Numbered from the stretch's first letter, positions 21,038-32,906 are shown. The stretch: 64,000 bases of DNA from Cycas panzhihuaensis (GCA_023213395.1 CM041465.1:111793741-111857740); one strand, 5' to 3'. The notes: a model not told the origin generated them from the sequence alone. Made by a program: numbers and translations.

Positions 21038-21545
21038 GTTGATGAGTCTAAACTATGATAAGATTATCACTCTGATCTTCCATTTACTTGTTAATGAGTA
21101 TAAACTATAATAGGTCATTCACTTTGAACCTTCTTTTGCCTATTAATGAGCTAAAACTATGATAGGATTAATGCTTTGAAGCCTCCATAACTATTAATGA
21201 GACTAAACTATAATAGGGATCCCTCTGAATCTGATTGTTAATGAGGTTAAAAGATTATAATCATCCTTTAAAATCCCTCACCCCATTAACAAAGCTAAAC
21301 TATGATGAGTTTGCTATTAAAAGTCACTTGTTAATGAGTTTCAACTATGACAATCTATCCTTTTTGCTTTGACAAAAAGATTTTTCTTTAAAAAGTCGCC
21401 TATTAATGAGATTAAACTGCAACAGTCTATCCTTTTTGCTCCAAAAAGTCACCTATTAATGAGCTCATAAACTATGATAGTCCATCCTTTTTGCTTCAAC
21501 AAAAAGACTTCCCTCTAATATGTGGTAAATGAGAGATAAACTATA
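21038..21545 (+). repeat. Tandem array of the ATGAG-N2-TAAACTA motif, about ten units
   Basis: ATGAG-type starts at about 21042, 21093, 21146, 21197, 21241, 21290 (decayed), 21333, 21406, 21459 and 21529, spaced 43-73 bp. A typical unit core is TATTAATGAGCTAAAACTAT followed by GATAGG. Spacers share text such as ATCCTTTTTGCTTTGACAAA. It is not a CRISPR: the spacers are related to each other and the repeat is imperfect. Tandem repeats in the 3' region of Tat/Ogre elements are known. Confidence 0.8.
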
Positions 21546-21625
21546 ACCAGGTGTATAGTAGGTAGTGTTTGTTTGAAGGCAAAAGTCCCATCTAGTTTGT
21601 GGGCATTAGGTAAGCTTTTGGTAAT

Positions 21626-21850
21626 AATAGACACCCAGTCCTTTTAAGTGAGAAGGTGAATGTAGTGACATTTCTGAGATTAATACTTAGTTCTCTTAGG
21701 TAACCAGGTTGATACCCAGTCCTTTTAAGTAATTTGATAAATACTTGGTCCTTTTGGGTTGGCTTTTAGAGATGACAGATGCCCAATCCTTTTAGGTAAG
21801 GAATCTAGATTATACCTCTTTCTATTAGGATTACTCAGCCCTTTTGAGTA
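21626..21850 (+). repeat. Second tandem array (ACCCAGTCCTTTTAAGTAA-type), about six units
   Basis: Units near 21629 (ACACCCAGTCCTTTTAAGTG), 21690, 21709 (GATACCCAGTCCTTTTAAGT), 21747, 21777 and 21831 with irregular spacing of about 20-60 bp. It lies directly behind the motif array. Confidence 0.65.
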
Positions 21851-22159
21851 AGTTCACCAGTAGAAATGTTTTGGAATCAAGTTGTTATACAAATTTCATT
21901 TCACCATGGAGAAGTATTACCTTATCATCCATACATTTCATATAGTTTCTATCACTTTCACTAGAGCGACAAGTATCCATATCATTACCACCTCTCACGA
22001 TCCTATGTCTCTTTCTAAAATAGGAGCTTCAGATGTTAAGGGGGTAAATGTTTCACGAAAACGTGACCTCTTCATTTGTATTTAGATTATATTGGTAAAT
22101 TAATGTATATTATATAATTTTATATAAGGTAATTGATGCATCTTGACTGCACTTGATGG

Positions 22160-22729
22160 ATTGGGCCTTTTTTTTTGAAATGATGTATGATGTTTTATCG
22201 ATGGAATGTAATGAATGATGATATAGCTTGGATTCTTATTATTATTCACTGATGATGTAAACTATGGTAATAGAGTTTTCTTTATGATTAACTTGACCTC
22301 ATTTTTCTTTCAAAGTTTAATGTTTTTTATCTTATTTTCAAGATTTCAGCCACGATTTTGTCATTTATCACTCTTTGGGCCTATACTTAATGCATTTCAC
22401 CTCATTATAGACTTGTTTACTCTTTGATGAATTCATTTCAATGATTTAATTCTCATTAAATATCAATTTTTATCACTTTTTTATCAAAATTTTATCTTAT
22501 TAAAATCACATTTTTTATGCTATCAAAAATATGACTAGTCACGCCTTTAGAACAAAATTACATTTTTGGTAGGTGAAAAATATAATCAATTATATTTTTC
22601 ATTGTCATGCAACAAAAAATTAGGTAGATTGCCAAAATTTTTGTATGACAAAGCCTAAATTTGATGGGATTTAATTCTCTTGATGCCCAAAAATGATATA
22701 GAGTGATTATTGATTGAAAAGTTGAGGAG
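22160..22729 (+). repeat. Unidentified long repeat, left part (split by copia T)
   Basis: Matches the reverse complement of about 40050-40480 in order (for example GATGTATGATG near 22190, ATGACTAGTCACGCCTTTAG near 22530 against ATGACCAATCACGCTTTTAA). It continues at 27945 after the copia insertion. Length and style suggest an LTR, but no edge or primer site is visible. Confidence 0.5.
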
Positions 22730-22734
22730 GAGAA

Positions 22735-23318
22735 TGTTAGGTAATATGAAAATAATGGTTGAAGGCTAAAATTTTCACATGTTGGCAGTGTAGTTTCCCT
22801 CCCAAACCTTTCTTGGGGGGTTCCAAGGGGGGCGTCCCCCTTGGCTAGGGGAGTGTGGGGGGTATTAGAAAGTATATTAAATTATAAAGAGAACAAGGGT
22901 CATTCACTCAAAATACCCTAGATTTTATAGTCGAGATTTGTGCCTTGGATGACCCTCTCATATAGCCTGATTTAGGGCATTTTTCTTTATGCCAATGGTG
23001 TTCAATGTCTTGTGAGGTGTTGGGCGGCTTGTTGTTGTTGTTGTGAGTACTCTACTATAGGATTATATACATTTTCTCCATTCTATAATAATAAAGATCA
23101 ATACCTTTCTTGTGTGGATGTTTCCCTAGCACATTATTAGGGTTTTACCATGTTATATTGGGTGTACATGTGATGCTTGGATTTCTTATTCATTTTATTA
23201 TTTTATCTCTAGTTTAAGAACTCGCATGTTAAATTTTAGTTTTGATTCATGTAACTAGTTGAAAGAATAGTTTAGATCTTGGTGGCAGTTTAAGGGTTAG
23301 GACCTTATCTTCTCAACA
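22735..23318 (+). repeat. 5' LTR of copia T
   Basis: Starts TGTTAGGTAATATG and ends CTCAACA. It contains a perfect 9-bp hairpin CCAAGGGGG-GCGT-CCCCCTTGG at 22823-22844, strongly eroded in the other LTR. A TATA-like TTATATACATTTTC lies near 23064 and AATAATAAAG near 23087. Confidence 0.9.
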
Positions 23319-23320
23319 AG

Positions 23321-23335
23321 TGGTATCAGAGCCAC
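23321..23335 (+). other. Primer binding site of copia T
   Basis: TGGTATCAGAGCCAC, complementary to the 3' end of plant initiator-Met tRNA, two bases after the LTR. Confidence 0.9.
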
Positions 23336-23390
23336 TTTTATTTTTGTAGTGAGTTTGTAAAGGTTTTGGTGTCAACTTCTTCTACACCAA

Positions 23391-24200
23391 ATGGCGAAAC
23401 TAGTAAGTACAAAGTTCGAGGTGGATAAATTCAATGGCAAGAATAACTTCAAGTTGTGGAAGTTGAAAGCATATGATGTTCTTATATAACAAGGTTTGTA
23501 CAGAGCTCTTGCAAGAAAAATGAAGAAACCCATAGGGATGGATGATGACAAATGGGTTGATCTAGACAAAAAGGCTCTTAGCAGAATACAATTGTACTTG
23601 GCAAATGAAGTTCTATTTAACATCGCAAGGGAGCAAACAGTAGTAGGATTATGGACCCAATTGGAAGACCTGTATATGACTAAATCAATGACAAATTGAA
23701 TCTACTTGAAGAGGTAGTTGTACTCATTACGGATGAAGGAAGGTACAAAAATTGTTGACCATTTAAATATTTTCAATACTCTTATTTATTAGTTGGCTAG
23801 TATCGATGTCAAAATTAAGGATGAGGACAAGGTTGTTACCTTGTTATTCTCATTACCAGAATCATGGGATAATATTGTCACATCAATTAGTTTTAGCACT
23901 ACAGATGAATTAGAATATGATTATGTTATGAGTGCTTTATTGATGGAAGAAGTACAGAGGAAGTCTATTCTTAAAACCTCCACACTAGAAGTTATGATAG
24001 AAAGGGATAGAACAATTGATAGATGACAAAGCTCTAGGGATACATCGAGGTTAAGGTTAAAAGGTAAGAAGAGTAAGCTCAGGTATTGGCACTGTAATAA
24101 GACCGGTCACCTCAAGAAGGATTGCTTCAAAAGGAAGGAGTTCCAAAAAAAGGAAGATCTTGCCAAGGAGGTTAATCAAGTTGAATTAAATCAAGGTATA
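23391..24200 (+). pseudogene. Gag of copia T
   Basis: Starts MAKLVSTKFEVDKFNGKNNF then KLWKLKAYDVLI and a stop, the Tnt1/Tork-type Gag N-terminus. The middle shows LYMTKSMTN and VVTLLFSLPESWDNIVTSIS. The knuckle near 24080 reads YWHCNKTGHLKKDC: the first Cys is Tyr, one G-to-A change. Stops at about 23487, 23697, 23727, 23790 and 24024. Confidence 0.8.
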
Positions 24201-25260
24201 GATGATGATGTCTTGGTTGCTTGTAATGTTTCTCATTATCACCATAACTGGTTATTAGATTTAGGTGCTTGACACCACATGTGTCCACACAAGAGTTAGT
24301 TCTTATCATACTAACCTCTTGATGGTGGTGATGTGGTTATGGGAAATGAAGTTTCTTGTAAGACAGTGGCCATTGGTAGCATCATAATTAAGATGTTCAA
24401 TGGTGTAGTGAGGACATTAACTGAGGTTTGACATGTAACGGATCCAAAAGGGAATATGATTTCTTTGGGTGAACTAGATTCGAGTGGTTATAAACATACA
24501 GGTCATGAAGGAGTCTTAAAGGTATCAAAGGGTACCTTGGTTGTTATGAAAGCCTTAAATAAAGGAAACCTTTATATTTTAGTAGGAAGTACATATGTCA
24601 GCCATGTAACTATAGTATTAAAGACTGTAGAAGATCTAGCTCAATTATGGCATTAGAGACTTAGACACATGAGTGAGAGAGGGCTTAAGGTGCTGATAAA
24701 CTGTAAGTTACTTCTTAACTTATAACTTTTAGATTTGGCTTTCTATAAACACTATATTTTTGGAAAGTAGTGTAGACTTAGGTTTAAAGTAGGGAGTCAC
24801 ACTAGTGAAGGTGTTCTAGATTACATACATTCAGATGTACGGGGACTAGCCCCTAAAATATCTTATGGAGGATCATTATACTTTGTCATATTTATAGATG
24901 ATTACTGTAGAAAAGTATGAGTTTATTTTTTAAAAAGAAAATATGAATTTTTCAGTGTGTTTAAGCAGTTCAAGGCTTTAGTTGAGAACAACACTGGTAA
25001 GTCAATCAAATATTTAAGAACTGATAATAGAGGTGAGTTCAACTCCTTAGAGTTTGAGAACTATTGTAGAGAAGCTGGGATCAAAATGCACAAGACCACT
25101 AGCTATACTCCATAGAAAAATGGTATTACTGAGCACATGAATAGGACACTCTTGGAAAGAGTAAGAAGCATGTTAAGTGATGCTAAAGTGGAGCAAGTCT
25201 TGTGGGAAGAAGTTGTTCAAACAACTTGCTATCTAGTAAATAGGTCACATCACTTGTAAT
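24201..25260 (+). pseudogene. Protease and integrase of copia T
   Basis: The protease site reads NWLLDLGA, a stop, then HHMCP (DSGA-type motif with Leu for Ser). Pre-integrase: LAQLWH, stop, RLRHMSERGL. Integrase catalytic triad: Asp at 24834 (IHSDVRG), Asp at 25023 (LRTDNRGEFN) and Glu at 25131 (NGITEHMNRT), a DD35E arrangement. The C-terminal copia signature LKVFGCDAYA follows near 25317 in another frame. Confidence 0.8.
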
Positions 25261-25679
25261 ATATTACAAGATTCTTGAAGAGGCATGGACTAGACATCTA
25301 TGTGATTATTCAAATTTGAAAGTTTTTGGTTGTGATGCTTATGCCTAAACTAATAGAAGTAAATGTTCAAAGTTAGACCCAAAATCTAAGAGATGTATCT
25401 TTGTTGTTTATGGTGATAAAGATGGTGTGAAGGAATACAGGTTGTGGGATCCTACTGCCCATAAAATCACCATTAACAGAGACGTTATATTTGATGAATC
25501 TCCCCTTTTAAAATCAGACAATATAGAAGTTGAATGAAATAGGAGTAGAAAGTTGAACATCAATAGGTTAAGTTTGAAACCCAGCCATCTTTAAAATTAC
25601 AAGAGTGGGAAGATCTTTCTGAAGATGAATATACAACAGATTTATAGGAGCATGTGGACACTCCTCTTCTAACAGTTAG

Positions 25680-26465
25680 AAGATATACACGAGTTAGTCA
25701 TCCACTTGATAGGTACAACCCTTCTACTTCTATTTCTTTTGTTTCTAATGATGGTGAGCCTACATGTTATCAAGAATCAGTAGATGATATCCATAGTGAG
25801 AAGTAGAAGAGGGCTATGTAGGAAGAGATAGATGCTTTGAAGAAAAATAATTCATGGGACTTTATAGAACTTCTACATGGTAGGAAGACTGTTGGTTGTA
25901 GGTGGATTTTTAAGATGAAAACAAATGTTGATAGAAAGGTTGACAAATACAAGCCAAGACTGGTGGCTAAAGGCTTTACACAGAAAGTATGTATTGAATT
26001 TCATGAGATCTTTTCACCAGTTGTCAAACTTGTTTTAATTCAAGTGTTGTTAGCATTGGTAGCTTCTCTTGATTTGGAGTTGGAGATGTTATATATAAAA
26101 TAGCTTTTCTACATGGAGATTTAGATGAGGAGATCTATATGGATCAGCCATAAGGGTTTATAGAGGATGGCAGAAAAAAACTTATTTGCAAGCTCATAAA
26201 ATCATTGTATGGCTTGAAGCAATCACCTAGGAAATGGTATAAGAAGTTTGATACCTTCATGGAGAGCCAAAATTTCAAAAGAAGTGAGTATGATCACTGT
26301 ATTTACTTTAAATTCATGGACAATGGCTTATTTATTATCTTGGTATTATATGTTGATGACATATTGGTTACAAGCAAGAGCATGGAAGAAATCAATAAGT
26401 TAAAGGGTCAATTGGCTAGGACTTTTAATATGAAGGATCTAGAAGCTATAAAAAAATCTTAGGTA
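25680..26465 (+). pseudogene. Reverse transcriptase of copia T
   Basis: EEIDALKKNNSWDFIELLHG, VGCRWIFKMKTNVDRKVDKY, KPRLVAKGFTQK, then after a frameshift near 26100 LICKLIKSLYGLKQSPRKWY and the active site LYVDDILVTS near 26346. Frames 1 then 3; the polymerase would copy element RNA into cDNA. Confidence 0.85.
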
Positions 26466-26521
26466 TGGAGACACATAGAGACAGGAAAAATGGTAAGTTA
26501 TGGTTATCATAGTAAAAATAT

Positions 26522-27230
26522 GTGGAGAAGGTGCTAACTAGGTCTGGTATGGCAAATGTGAAACCAACGAGTATCCCATTGGCTTCCCATTTCAAGTTTT
26601 CTTTGAGTATGAGTCATAGTAATGAAGAAGAAAATAATTATATGTCTCATGTACCTTATGCCAGTGTAGTAGGAAGTTTGATGTATGCCATGGTATATAC
26701 AAGACCTGACATTTCACATGCAGTCGGTGTAGTTAGCAGGTTTATGGAAAATCTAGGAAAAGAACATTGGGCAGTAGTGAAATGGGTGCTTTGGCATTTG
26801 ATAGGCACAAGTGTCTATTACATCACCTTTAGAGGTATAGGTAATCAAGTTTGTGGATATGTTGATTCAGACTTTACAGGAGATTTAGATAAGAGAAGGT
26901 CTACTTTAGGTTATGTATTTACTCTTACAAATGGTCCAGTTAGTTGGATGTCAAAATTATAGAGCACCATTATATTATTGACTACAGAAGCTAAATATAT
27001 TGTTGCAACACATTCTTGCAAAGAAGCAATCTAGTTATAGGGTCTATTGGATGAGCTTGGAAGGAAACAGGAAAGGTAAAGGTATTTTGTGATAGTCAAA
27101 GTGCCATTTACCTAGCCAAGAATCTAGCTTATCATAGTAAGACAAAGCATATTGCTCTTAAGTACCATTTTATTAGACAAGTTATGGAAGTAGGTGGAGT
27201 GGCACTTGAGAAGGTTAACAGAAAATAAAA
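26522..27230 (+). pseudogene. RNase H of copia T
   Basis: ANVKPTSIPLASHFKFS, GSLMYAMVYTRPDISHAVGV, GYVDSDFTGDLDKRRSTLGY (copia RNase H with its Asp), then after a stop TTEAKYIVATHSCKEAI (Glu). The end reads AKNLAYHSKTKHI in broken frames. Confidence 0.85.
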
Positions 27231-27360
27231 TTGTACTAAAATATTCATAAAACTAGTACTATTAGAGAAGTTCAAATGGTATTTGACTTCTCTTAGCTTG
27301 TAGAAAAGGTGATGAAGGGTCTAGGAAAGGTACTAGGTAAATTGTTATCAAGGTAGAGAT

Positions 27361-27939
27361 TGTTAGATAATGTGACAACAATGGTTGGAGACTAAAATTT
27401 TGACATGTTGGCAGTGTGGTTTCCCCCCCAAACCTTCCTCGGGGGCTTCCAAGCGAGGCAGGAACCCCCCTTAGCTATGAGGGTACTGGAAAGTATATTA
27501 AATTATAAAGAGAATTATGGTTGTTCGCTCAAAATATCCTAGATTCTATGGTCAAGATTTGTGTCTTATATGACCCTCTCATGTAGCCCAATTTAGGGCA
27601 TTTTTCATTATGTTGATGGTGTTTAATGTACTGTGAGGAGTTGGGCAGCTAGTTGTTATTGTTATGAGCACTCTGCTATAGGATTATGTACATTTTCTCC
27701 ATTATACAATAATAAAGATTGATACCTTTCCTGTATGGATGTTTCCCTAGCACACTGCTAGGGTTTTATCATATTATATTAGATGTATATATGATGCTTG
27801 GCTTTCTTGTTTATTTTATTATTTTATCTCTAGTTTAAGAACTTGCATGTTAAATTTTAGTTTTGATTCCTATAACTAGTTACAAGAATAGTTTAGATCT
27901 TGGTGGCAGTTTAAGGGTTGGGACCTTATCCTCTCAATA
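27361..27939 (+). repeat. 3' LTR of copia T
   Basis: Starts TGTTAGATAATGTG after a decayed polypurine tract (AAGGTAGAGAT) and ends TCTCAATA, where the terminal CA became TA. Confidence 0.9.
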
Positions 27940-27944
27940 GAGAA

Positions 27945-29120
27945 GTGATTTTGGCTCTAGTATTGTGAGATTTTGTGGAGTTTTTGGAGATTTCTTTAGG
28001 ACTGTTGCTGTGGATTTGAAGACTTGATTTTCTGAGGACTATTGGGTGAAATCTTAAAGAAGTATTATTGTTGTATCACTTCTATTTTATTGTTGATGGT
28101 TTGAGCTTCCATTTTCTTATATATTCATAAATTTCATGCTTCAAACTTCTCTTAATTTGGTAAGATCTTTCTTATTATTGGGTTTGTTTTATGGTGTTTT
28201 AAAGGTATTTTTTTCTTAAAATTATTTTCTTTCCTTGGCTTATTGTGATTGTACTCTTATTCTAGTTTTTAATATTAAAATATATACTGGAAGATTAGCC
28301 CTTTGTGGGGTTCCTTAAGGATAGACTAGGGTGGGGCATTGTCATCTCTCCATCATACATCTAGCTACTCCTTCGCACTCTCTCATACTAGTTTGTATTT
28401 TAGTTGGTTTACTGCTCTATTTTTCCATTCTTTAGCTCTATTTTGGCCTTTTTAGATTGTGAAATTTTCCTTCTTTGATCTTGCTTTGAAGGAAAGTGTA
28501 TGGGAAAGTTGGTTAATTGAAAAGAAAACTACCATTTTGAGGCATTCTTTACAATAGGAAAGAAGTGTTTCTCTTGTATTTGTTATTGCATGCACTTTTA
28601 TTTTGAAGTTATCTCTTGTATCTTGAGAATAATAAGTTAATAGTGTTATTTGATTGAAGTATCTATGATTTTTAGTTTTACATTGGGTTCAAGAATTCCT
28701 TTGGAGCTCTTACTACTCTAATTGCGATAGAACCTTTAGTAACTATTCTTATATGGATAATTATTGTTTAGATTTATGATTTATCCATCATCTCATAGGT
28801 CTAAAAATTAAAAAAAAAAATAGCAGTAGTTTCTCTTAAGAATCTCTTATTTTTTATACATTATTTCATCACCTTTTAAAGAGGATTAGTTGCATGCATC
28901 AAGGTTGAAGTATATTGGCTAGTTTTGCATGTTCATTAGTCTCTTTTAAAAGAAGTTTGCATAAAAAATTATATAGTGAATTTTAAATTTTGAGTAGCAT
29001 TATCCCTTTTGAAATGAATCATGCATATTGCATATAAGAAAGTCATCTTATAGTTGCATGTGTATCTCTCATTTTGAAAAACAAAGAAAACAAAAAAGAA
29101 CTTGCATGAATAGTTTCTAG
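27945..29120 (+). repeat. Unidentified long repeat, right part
   Basis: Continues 22160-22729. Aligns with the reverse complement of about 38800-39970: GAGATTTCTTTAGGACTGTT with TGGGTGAAATCTTAAAGAAG near 27985-28065, and GGGTTCAAGAATTCCTTTGG with CTAATTGCGATAGAACC near 28685-28735. No coding frame. Confidence 0.5.
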
Positions 29121-29698
29121 TTTATTTGCTTTTACTTTCATATATATATGTATATATATAAACAACACAAAAAGATTTATATGAGTTTGATCTTATATTT
29201 TCTTTTGTTGTCTTATCTTACATTCTTGGCTTTACATCTTTGAAATTATATAAAATCCTAGAAACCAAAATAAGACAAACTACCATCTCCATTAGCTTAC
29301 TGTCTCCCACATGTTAGTAAAACTCAAAAGGTTGAAATGATTACATGAGAGAAATCCTTAGGAAAGACGTTGAGGATATTGTAAGTATAGTTCTGAACTT
29401 AGAACTCCTTCGTCAAGTTGTGCAGGTTAGTGGATTCTATTATCCCATTTCATATTAATACCTTTCATCATATCCACTCACACTTAGGTAGATGGCACTA
29501 CTAGGCAAAGACTCCTCCTTAGGAGTTGGGCAAAGATGGTCCTTTAGGTCTTCTTGAGCTTTGCATCTCCTAATTATAATCATAAAAGAAATAGAGATAT
29601 ATTAAGTTTAGGTCCTCCCTAGTCCCCAACCATCTTTTTGGTGACCTTGTTGAGGATCAAACTCAAAAACCCCCTAGAACACCACCACATCCCTCTTT
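29121..29698. other. AT-rich spacer, no gene seen
   Basis: Includes a TATATATATGTATATATATA run at 29141-29160. Copy B integrase begins at its end. Confidence 0.4.
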
Positions 29699-30657
29699 AA
29701 GGATGCTCATGCTTATGTGTTGCATTATTGAAGGTGCCAAGAGTGTGGTAATGTCATCCATTTACCTTGTGAGGTCCTACATCCTATCATTTCCCCATGG
29801 CCTTTTTCCCAATGTAGGTTAGACCTTATTGGAGCCATAACTCTACCTTCATCATCACAACATAAGTTCTTATTAACTATGATGGAATACTTCACCAAAT
29901 AGGCTAAAGCAGTCCCATTGTTATCTACTATTAACAAGACTATTTTACTTTTATCTATTAGTACATTATCTATTGATTCAGGGTCTAAGACATCCTAATC
30001 ACAGACAATGGCATATTTTTTTGTAATAAGGAAATATATGAACTTTGTGGGAAGTTCAAGATATCTAATAAGACCTCCTCTCCTTATTATCCCTAGGCCA
30101 ATGAATAAATTGAATCTTTTAACAAAATCCTCACTAACATTTTAAAGAAAAGAGTTTGCTAATCCTAGAGTGATTGGTACCTTCAACTTCCTTCTAGCTT
30201 ATGGGCTTATCATACTTCCATTCATATGGTGATAGAGATGACCCTGTTCTCCCTTATGTATGGGACTGAAGTAGTCCCTTTAGAAGTCAAGATCCCTTCC
30301 TTACAAGTCTTCCTTTGAGGTCTTACTGATGAGGAGTTGTACTACCAGGCTTGCCTCCTTGATCTTGAAGCCTTAGATGAGAAATTCTTAATGGCTTACC
30401 AGGCAAACCTTGCTTCTAATGCTAGGACACAAAGAATATATGACAAACATCTTCATTCCTACACTTTAAATACTATAGAGCATGTCCTCAAGCTTGAATA
30501 CCTCCATGATCATTTATCCAAGTTTAGGCCTAACTAGGTTGTCCCTTTCATCATTCTTGAGAGCCTCGATAATGGTGCATATAGGATAGTGACACTAGAG
30601 GGTCTTAAATTCGAGAAAGCTATGAACAACAAATTTCTAAAGAAGTTTCACGTGTGA
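29699..30657 (+). pseudogene. Integrase, Tat-like copy B
   Basis: Zinc finger remnant KDAHAYVLHY, stop, RCQECGNVIHLPCEVLHPII then SPWPFSQCRLDLIG with the first Asp (29822), TKXAKAVPLLSTI, then after a frameshift TDNGIFFCNKEIYELCGKFK (second Asp near 30005) and a Glu in IESFNKILTNI. The C-terminal part reads LLDLEALDEKFLMAYQANLA, VLKLEYLHDHLSKFRPN and PFIILESLDNGAYRIVTLEG, ending KKFHV and a stop at 30655. The same end is found in A and C. RT and earlier regions are missing upstream. Confidence 0.8.
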
Positions 30658-30702
30658 CCCTTTCTAGTTCTGAGTAGAATAGTCATGCCCCTCTTTCACT
30701 CC

Positions 30703-30723
30703 AAAATGAGCCTAAACTACCAC
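30703..30723 (+). other. Conserved motif after integrase, copy B
   Basis: AAAATGAGCCTAAACTACCA at 46 nt after the integrase stop, nearly identical to copy C despite very different base composition around it. Confidence 0.65.
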
Positions 30724-31304
30724 TTTAAGCATACCATTATCCCTACTAGTCAAAGGTGTAATGATTGTTTAAAGTGGCTTCCCATCCTTTGGATCTCATG
30801 TTTTGTGTTGCCTCTCTTCATCTACTTTATGAGAGAGACCTTCCCTTTCCTAGTTGGGTGAGTAAACCTCATTTGATCCCAAGCATGGAGTTGCTTCCTA
30901 ACTTAGGCCCTTTTGTTTAGGTATACATACCCTTAGTTGTTGCTTCCTTGGCATATCCACCTTGTTCCATCCAAGGAACATGCATAGTGCTCTCCCCTAG
31001 TTTCATACATAACCATCCCCTATATACATGATGTGTGTGTGTGTCTAGTATAAGTATGGCACTACATAAAAGGAAGCATATGAGTCTTACCTATATATAA
31101 TATAACTAAAACCACAATACAATAATTAAATTAAAGCTATATAAGTGTATAGTCCATCATGCATCTATGTACCCATATCCATATATACTCATATCCATCC
31201 CTATATATCATATAAATAAAATAGCAACATCATAAACAAAATAATAATATCATAGACATATAACAACATCATCATGTATCAAAATAGAGTACCAATATGC
31301 CCCA

Positions 31305-31356
<52 letters not shown>

Positions 31357-32013
31357 TCATATGGTATATCATTTAGGTAGTATGCCTTAGGAAGCTGGAA
31401 TCCTTACAGGGAGGAGTACAATCATATATCCACATGAGATGAAAACTCCTTGGAATTCTGAAGCTTTCCTGTCAAAACACATAATGTACAAAATCCCCTA
31501 GGATGATCTATCCTTAAGGCATGTCATCCCCTCGTCTTCCTGATCCCTCACTACGTGACCACATCCTTCCTAAGCTCCTATGACACCTCTACGAGGTCCC
31601 TTCCTCACTCTCCTCATCCCAGGGCCTTTGTTGGGTTGTGTTGGTTATGTACGTCCTACTATGTGATGACCTGGGGGCCATCAAAGTGTAAAACATTACT
31701 ATGTATGGCCCTATTGATCGAGGCTTCTTGATCTCTAGGATAAGAGGATATCCCTCCTCATAGACCTATGGGAACAACTCACAGACTACTACCTTAATTA
31801 GTCTTGCCATCTTGGCACTACCTACCGAGTTATGAACATTGTGTGTTAGTCTAAAATATACATCATCATAGACAAGCACATGCATCAAAGGAAGCAGTAG
31901 AAAATCAAACGAATGATAAAGCTAGAATTAAAGGATAGTCTCAGCTCCTGGGATGATTGGTTCCTCCTCTTGTATGATTTCCTCATCCATTGCTACTCCC
32001 TCTACTAGTACCT
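30724..32013. repeat. Spacer of copy B with TA and GT microsatellites
   Basis: GT repeat at about 31030-31044 and a TA repeat of about 21 units at 31309-31351. No gene on the plus strand; the minus strand should hold the end of the antisense transcript. Confidence 0.5.
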
Positions 32014-32906
32014 CTAACTCCTCAACTCTTGACTTTGCCTCCTCACTTGCATCATGAGCTGTCGGGGCATCTCCTCTTTTTGCTCCCTCCTCATCAGGGA
32101 CTCTTCTCTCTGCTTAGCTATCACTACTACCACTATAGGCATAACTATTGCTAGAAACTTGTCAATATCTCCCTCTCCTCCTAGCCCTACCCCATCACCA
32201 TCATCACCACTGTCCTTATCTCTTCCACTATCTGGCTTATTCCCCATCTGTCCTCCCTCCTCATCACTCTCCTAGTGGATCACTTAGTATGGGTCCATTA
32301 TGTAGTCTATAAGTGTCAAGAGATCTAGTGATGTGGCTACCATGGAACACCTCATGTACACCTGGTCCTTGGTGACTCTGAATCATATCTGTCATCGATG
32401 GAATAACAGAGCTCTAACTAATATAGGGTGGGCCCTCCTAGTAGAGCCACACCTCTGAAGTGGTTGAAGAACTAGCATTAGAGTAGCATGTAATATGAGA
32501 AACCTCCCCTCCCAACTACTCTAATCTAGTCTAGCTATTCCATGATGTTAGTTGCTATTAATGCAGCCCAGTCAAATCTCTCCCCAGCCTCGCACTATCG
32601 AATGGTGGTCATATAGCTATTAGGTATATCTTTGTAGTTCTATTTCTGAGATATCGAAAATAGAATAGCTAGTGTAATGAGCTTCCTCACCTAAGGAACT
32701 CTAGATAGTACCAGTGCCTACACTAATACTCCTCTATGATCCCATCAACTCTTAACAGTAAAGAATCTGTCCACCTCTTAATGAAAAGTATCTATACTAG
32801 GTAGAGTACCTAAAGAAGCTGGTATACCCCTAGCTGGCACCCCTAAGATCCTCCTGATATCTCTTAGTATGATAGCAATGTCTCTCACTTACGGGAGATG
32901 GAACAT
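32014..32906 (-). pseudogene. Antisense accessory gene with plant-mobile-domain-like part, copy B
   Basis: Minus strand from 32906: MFHLP, stop, VRDIAIILRDIRRILGVPAR then GIPASLGTLPSIDTFH, closely following the PMD pattern F-H-L-P-x-G-E-(M)-x-(I)-x-L-x-D-(V)-x-x-(I/L)-L-G-(L/V)-P-x-x-G. Further on VRKLITLAILFSISQK, ERFDWAALIATNIM and VVGRGGFSYYMLL, matching copy E. In another frame 32247-32014 is open: an acidic Gly/Asp stretch and a charged coil (KQREESLMRREQKEEMPRQL). Many stops. The protein is unlike any standard retrotransposon protein and is transcribed, if at all, against the element. Confidence 0.6.

Larger units (their letters stand above)
22735..27939 (+). mobile_element. Complete Tork/Tnt1-like Ty1/copia element (copia T), target duplication GAGAA
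   Basis: LTRs 22735-23318 and 27361-27939; flanks 22730-22734 and 27940-27944 are both GAGAA. The order of gag, protease, integrase, RT and RNase H is that of copia. Frame 3 is kept from the gag ATG (23391) through the integrase catalytic Glu (25131) with stops, then frames change in the integrase tail, RT and RNase H. Dead by many stops, mostly at old Gln, Trp and Arg codons. Confidence 0.93.

Noticed and set aside
21038-21545. CRISPR-like array
   Set aside because: The repeat is imperfect, the spacers are related to each other, and the surroundings are plant retrotransposons.
21038-21545. Hammerhead ribozymes suggested by GATGAG/AATGAG blocks
   Set aside because: The required CUGAUGA followed by GAAA and a matching cleavage site with stems was not found around any unit.
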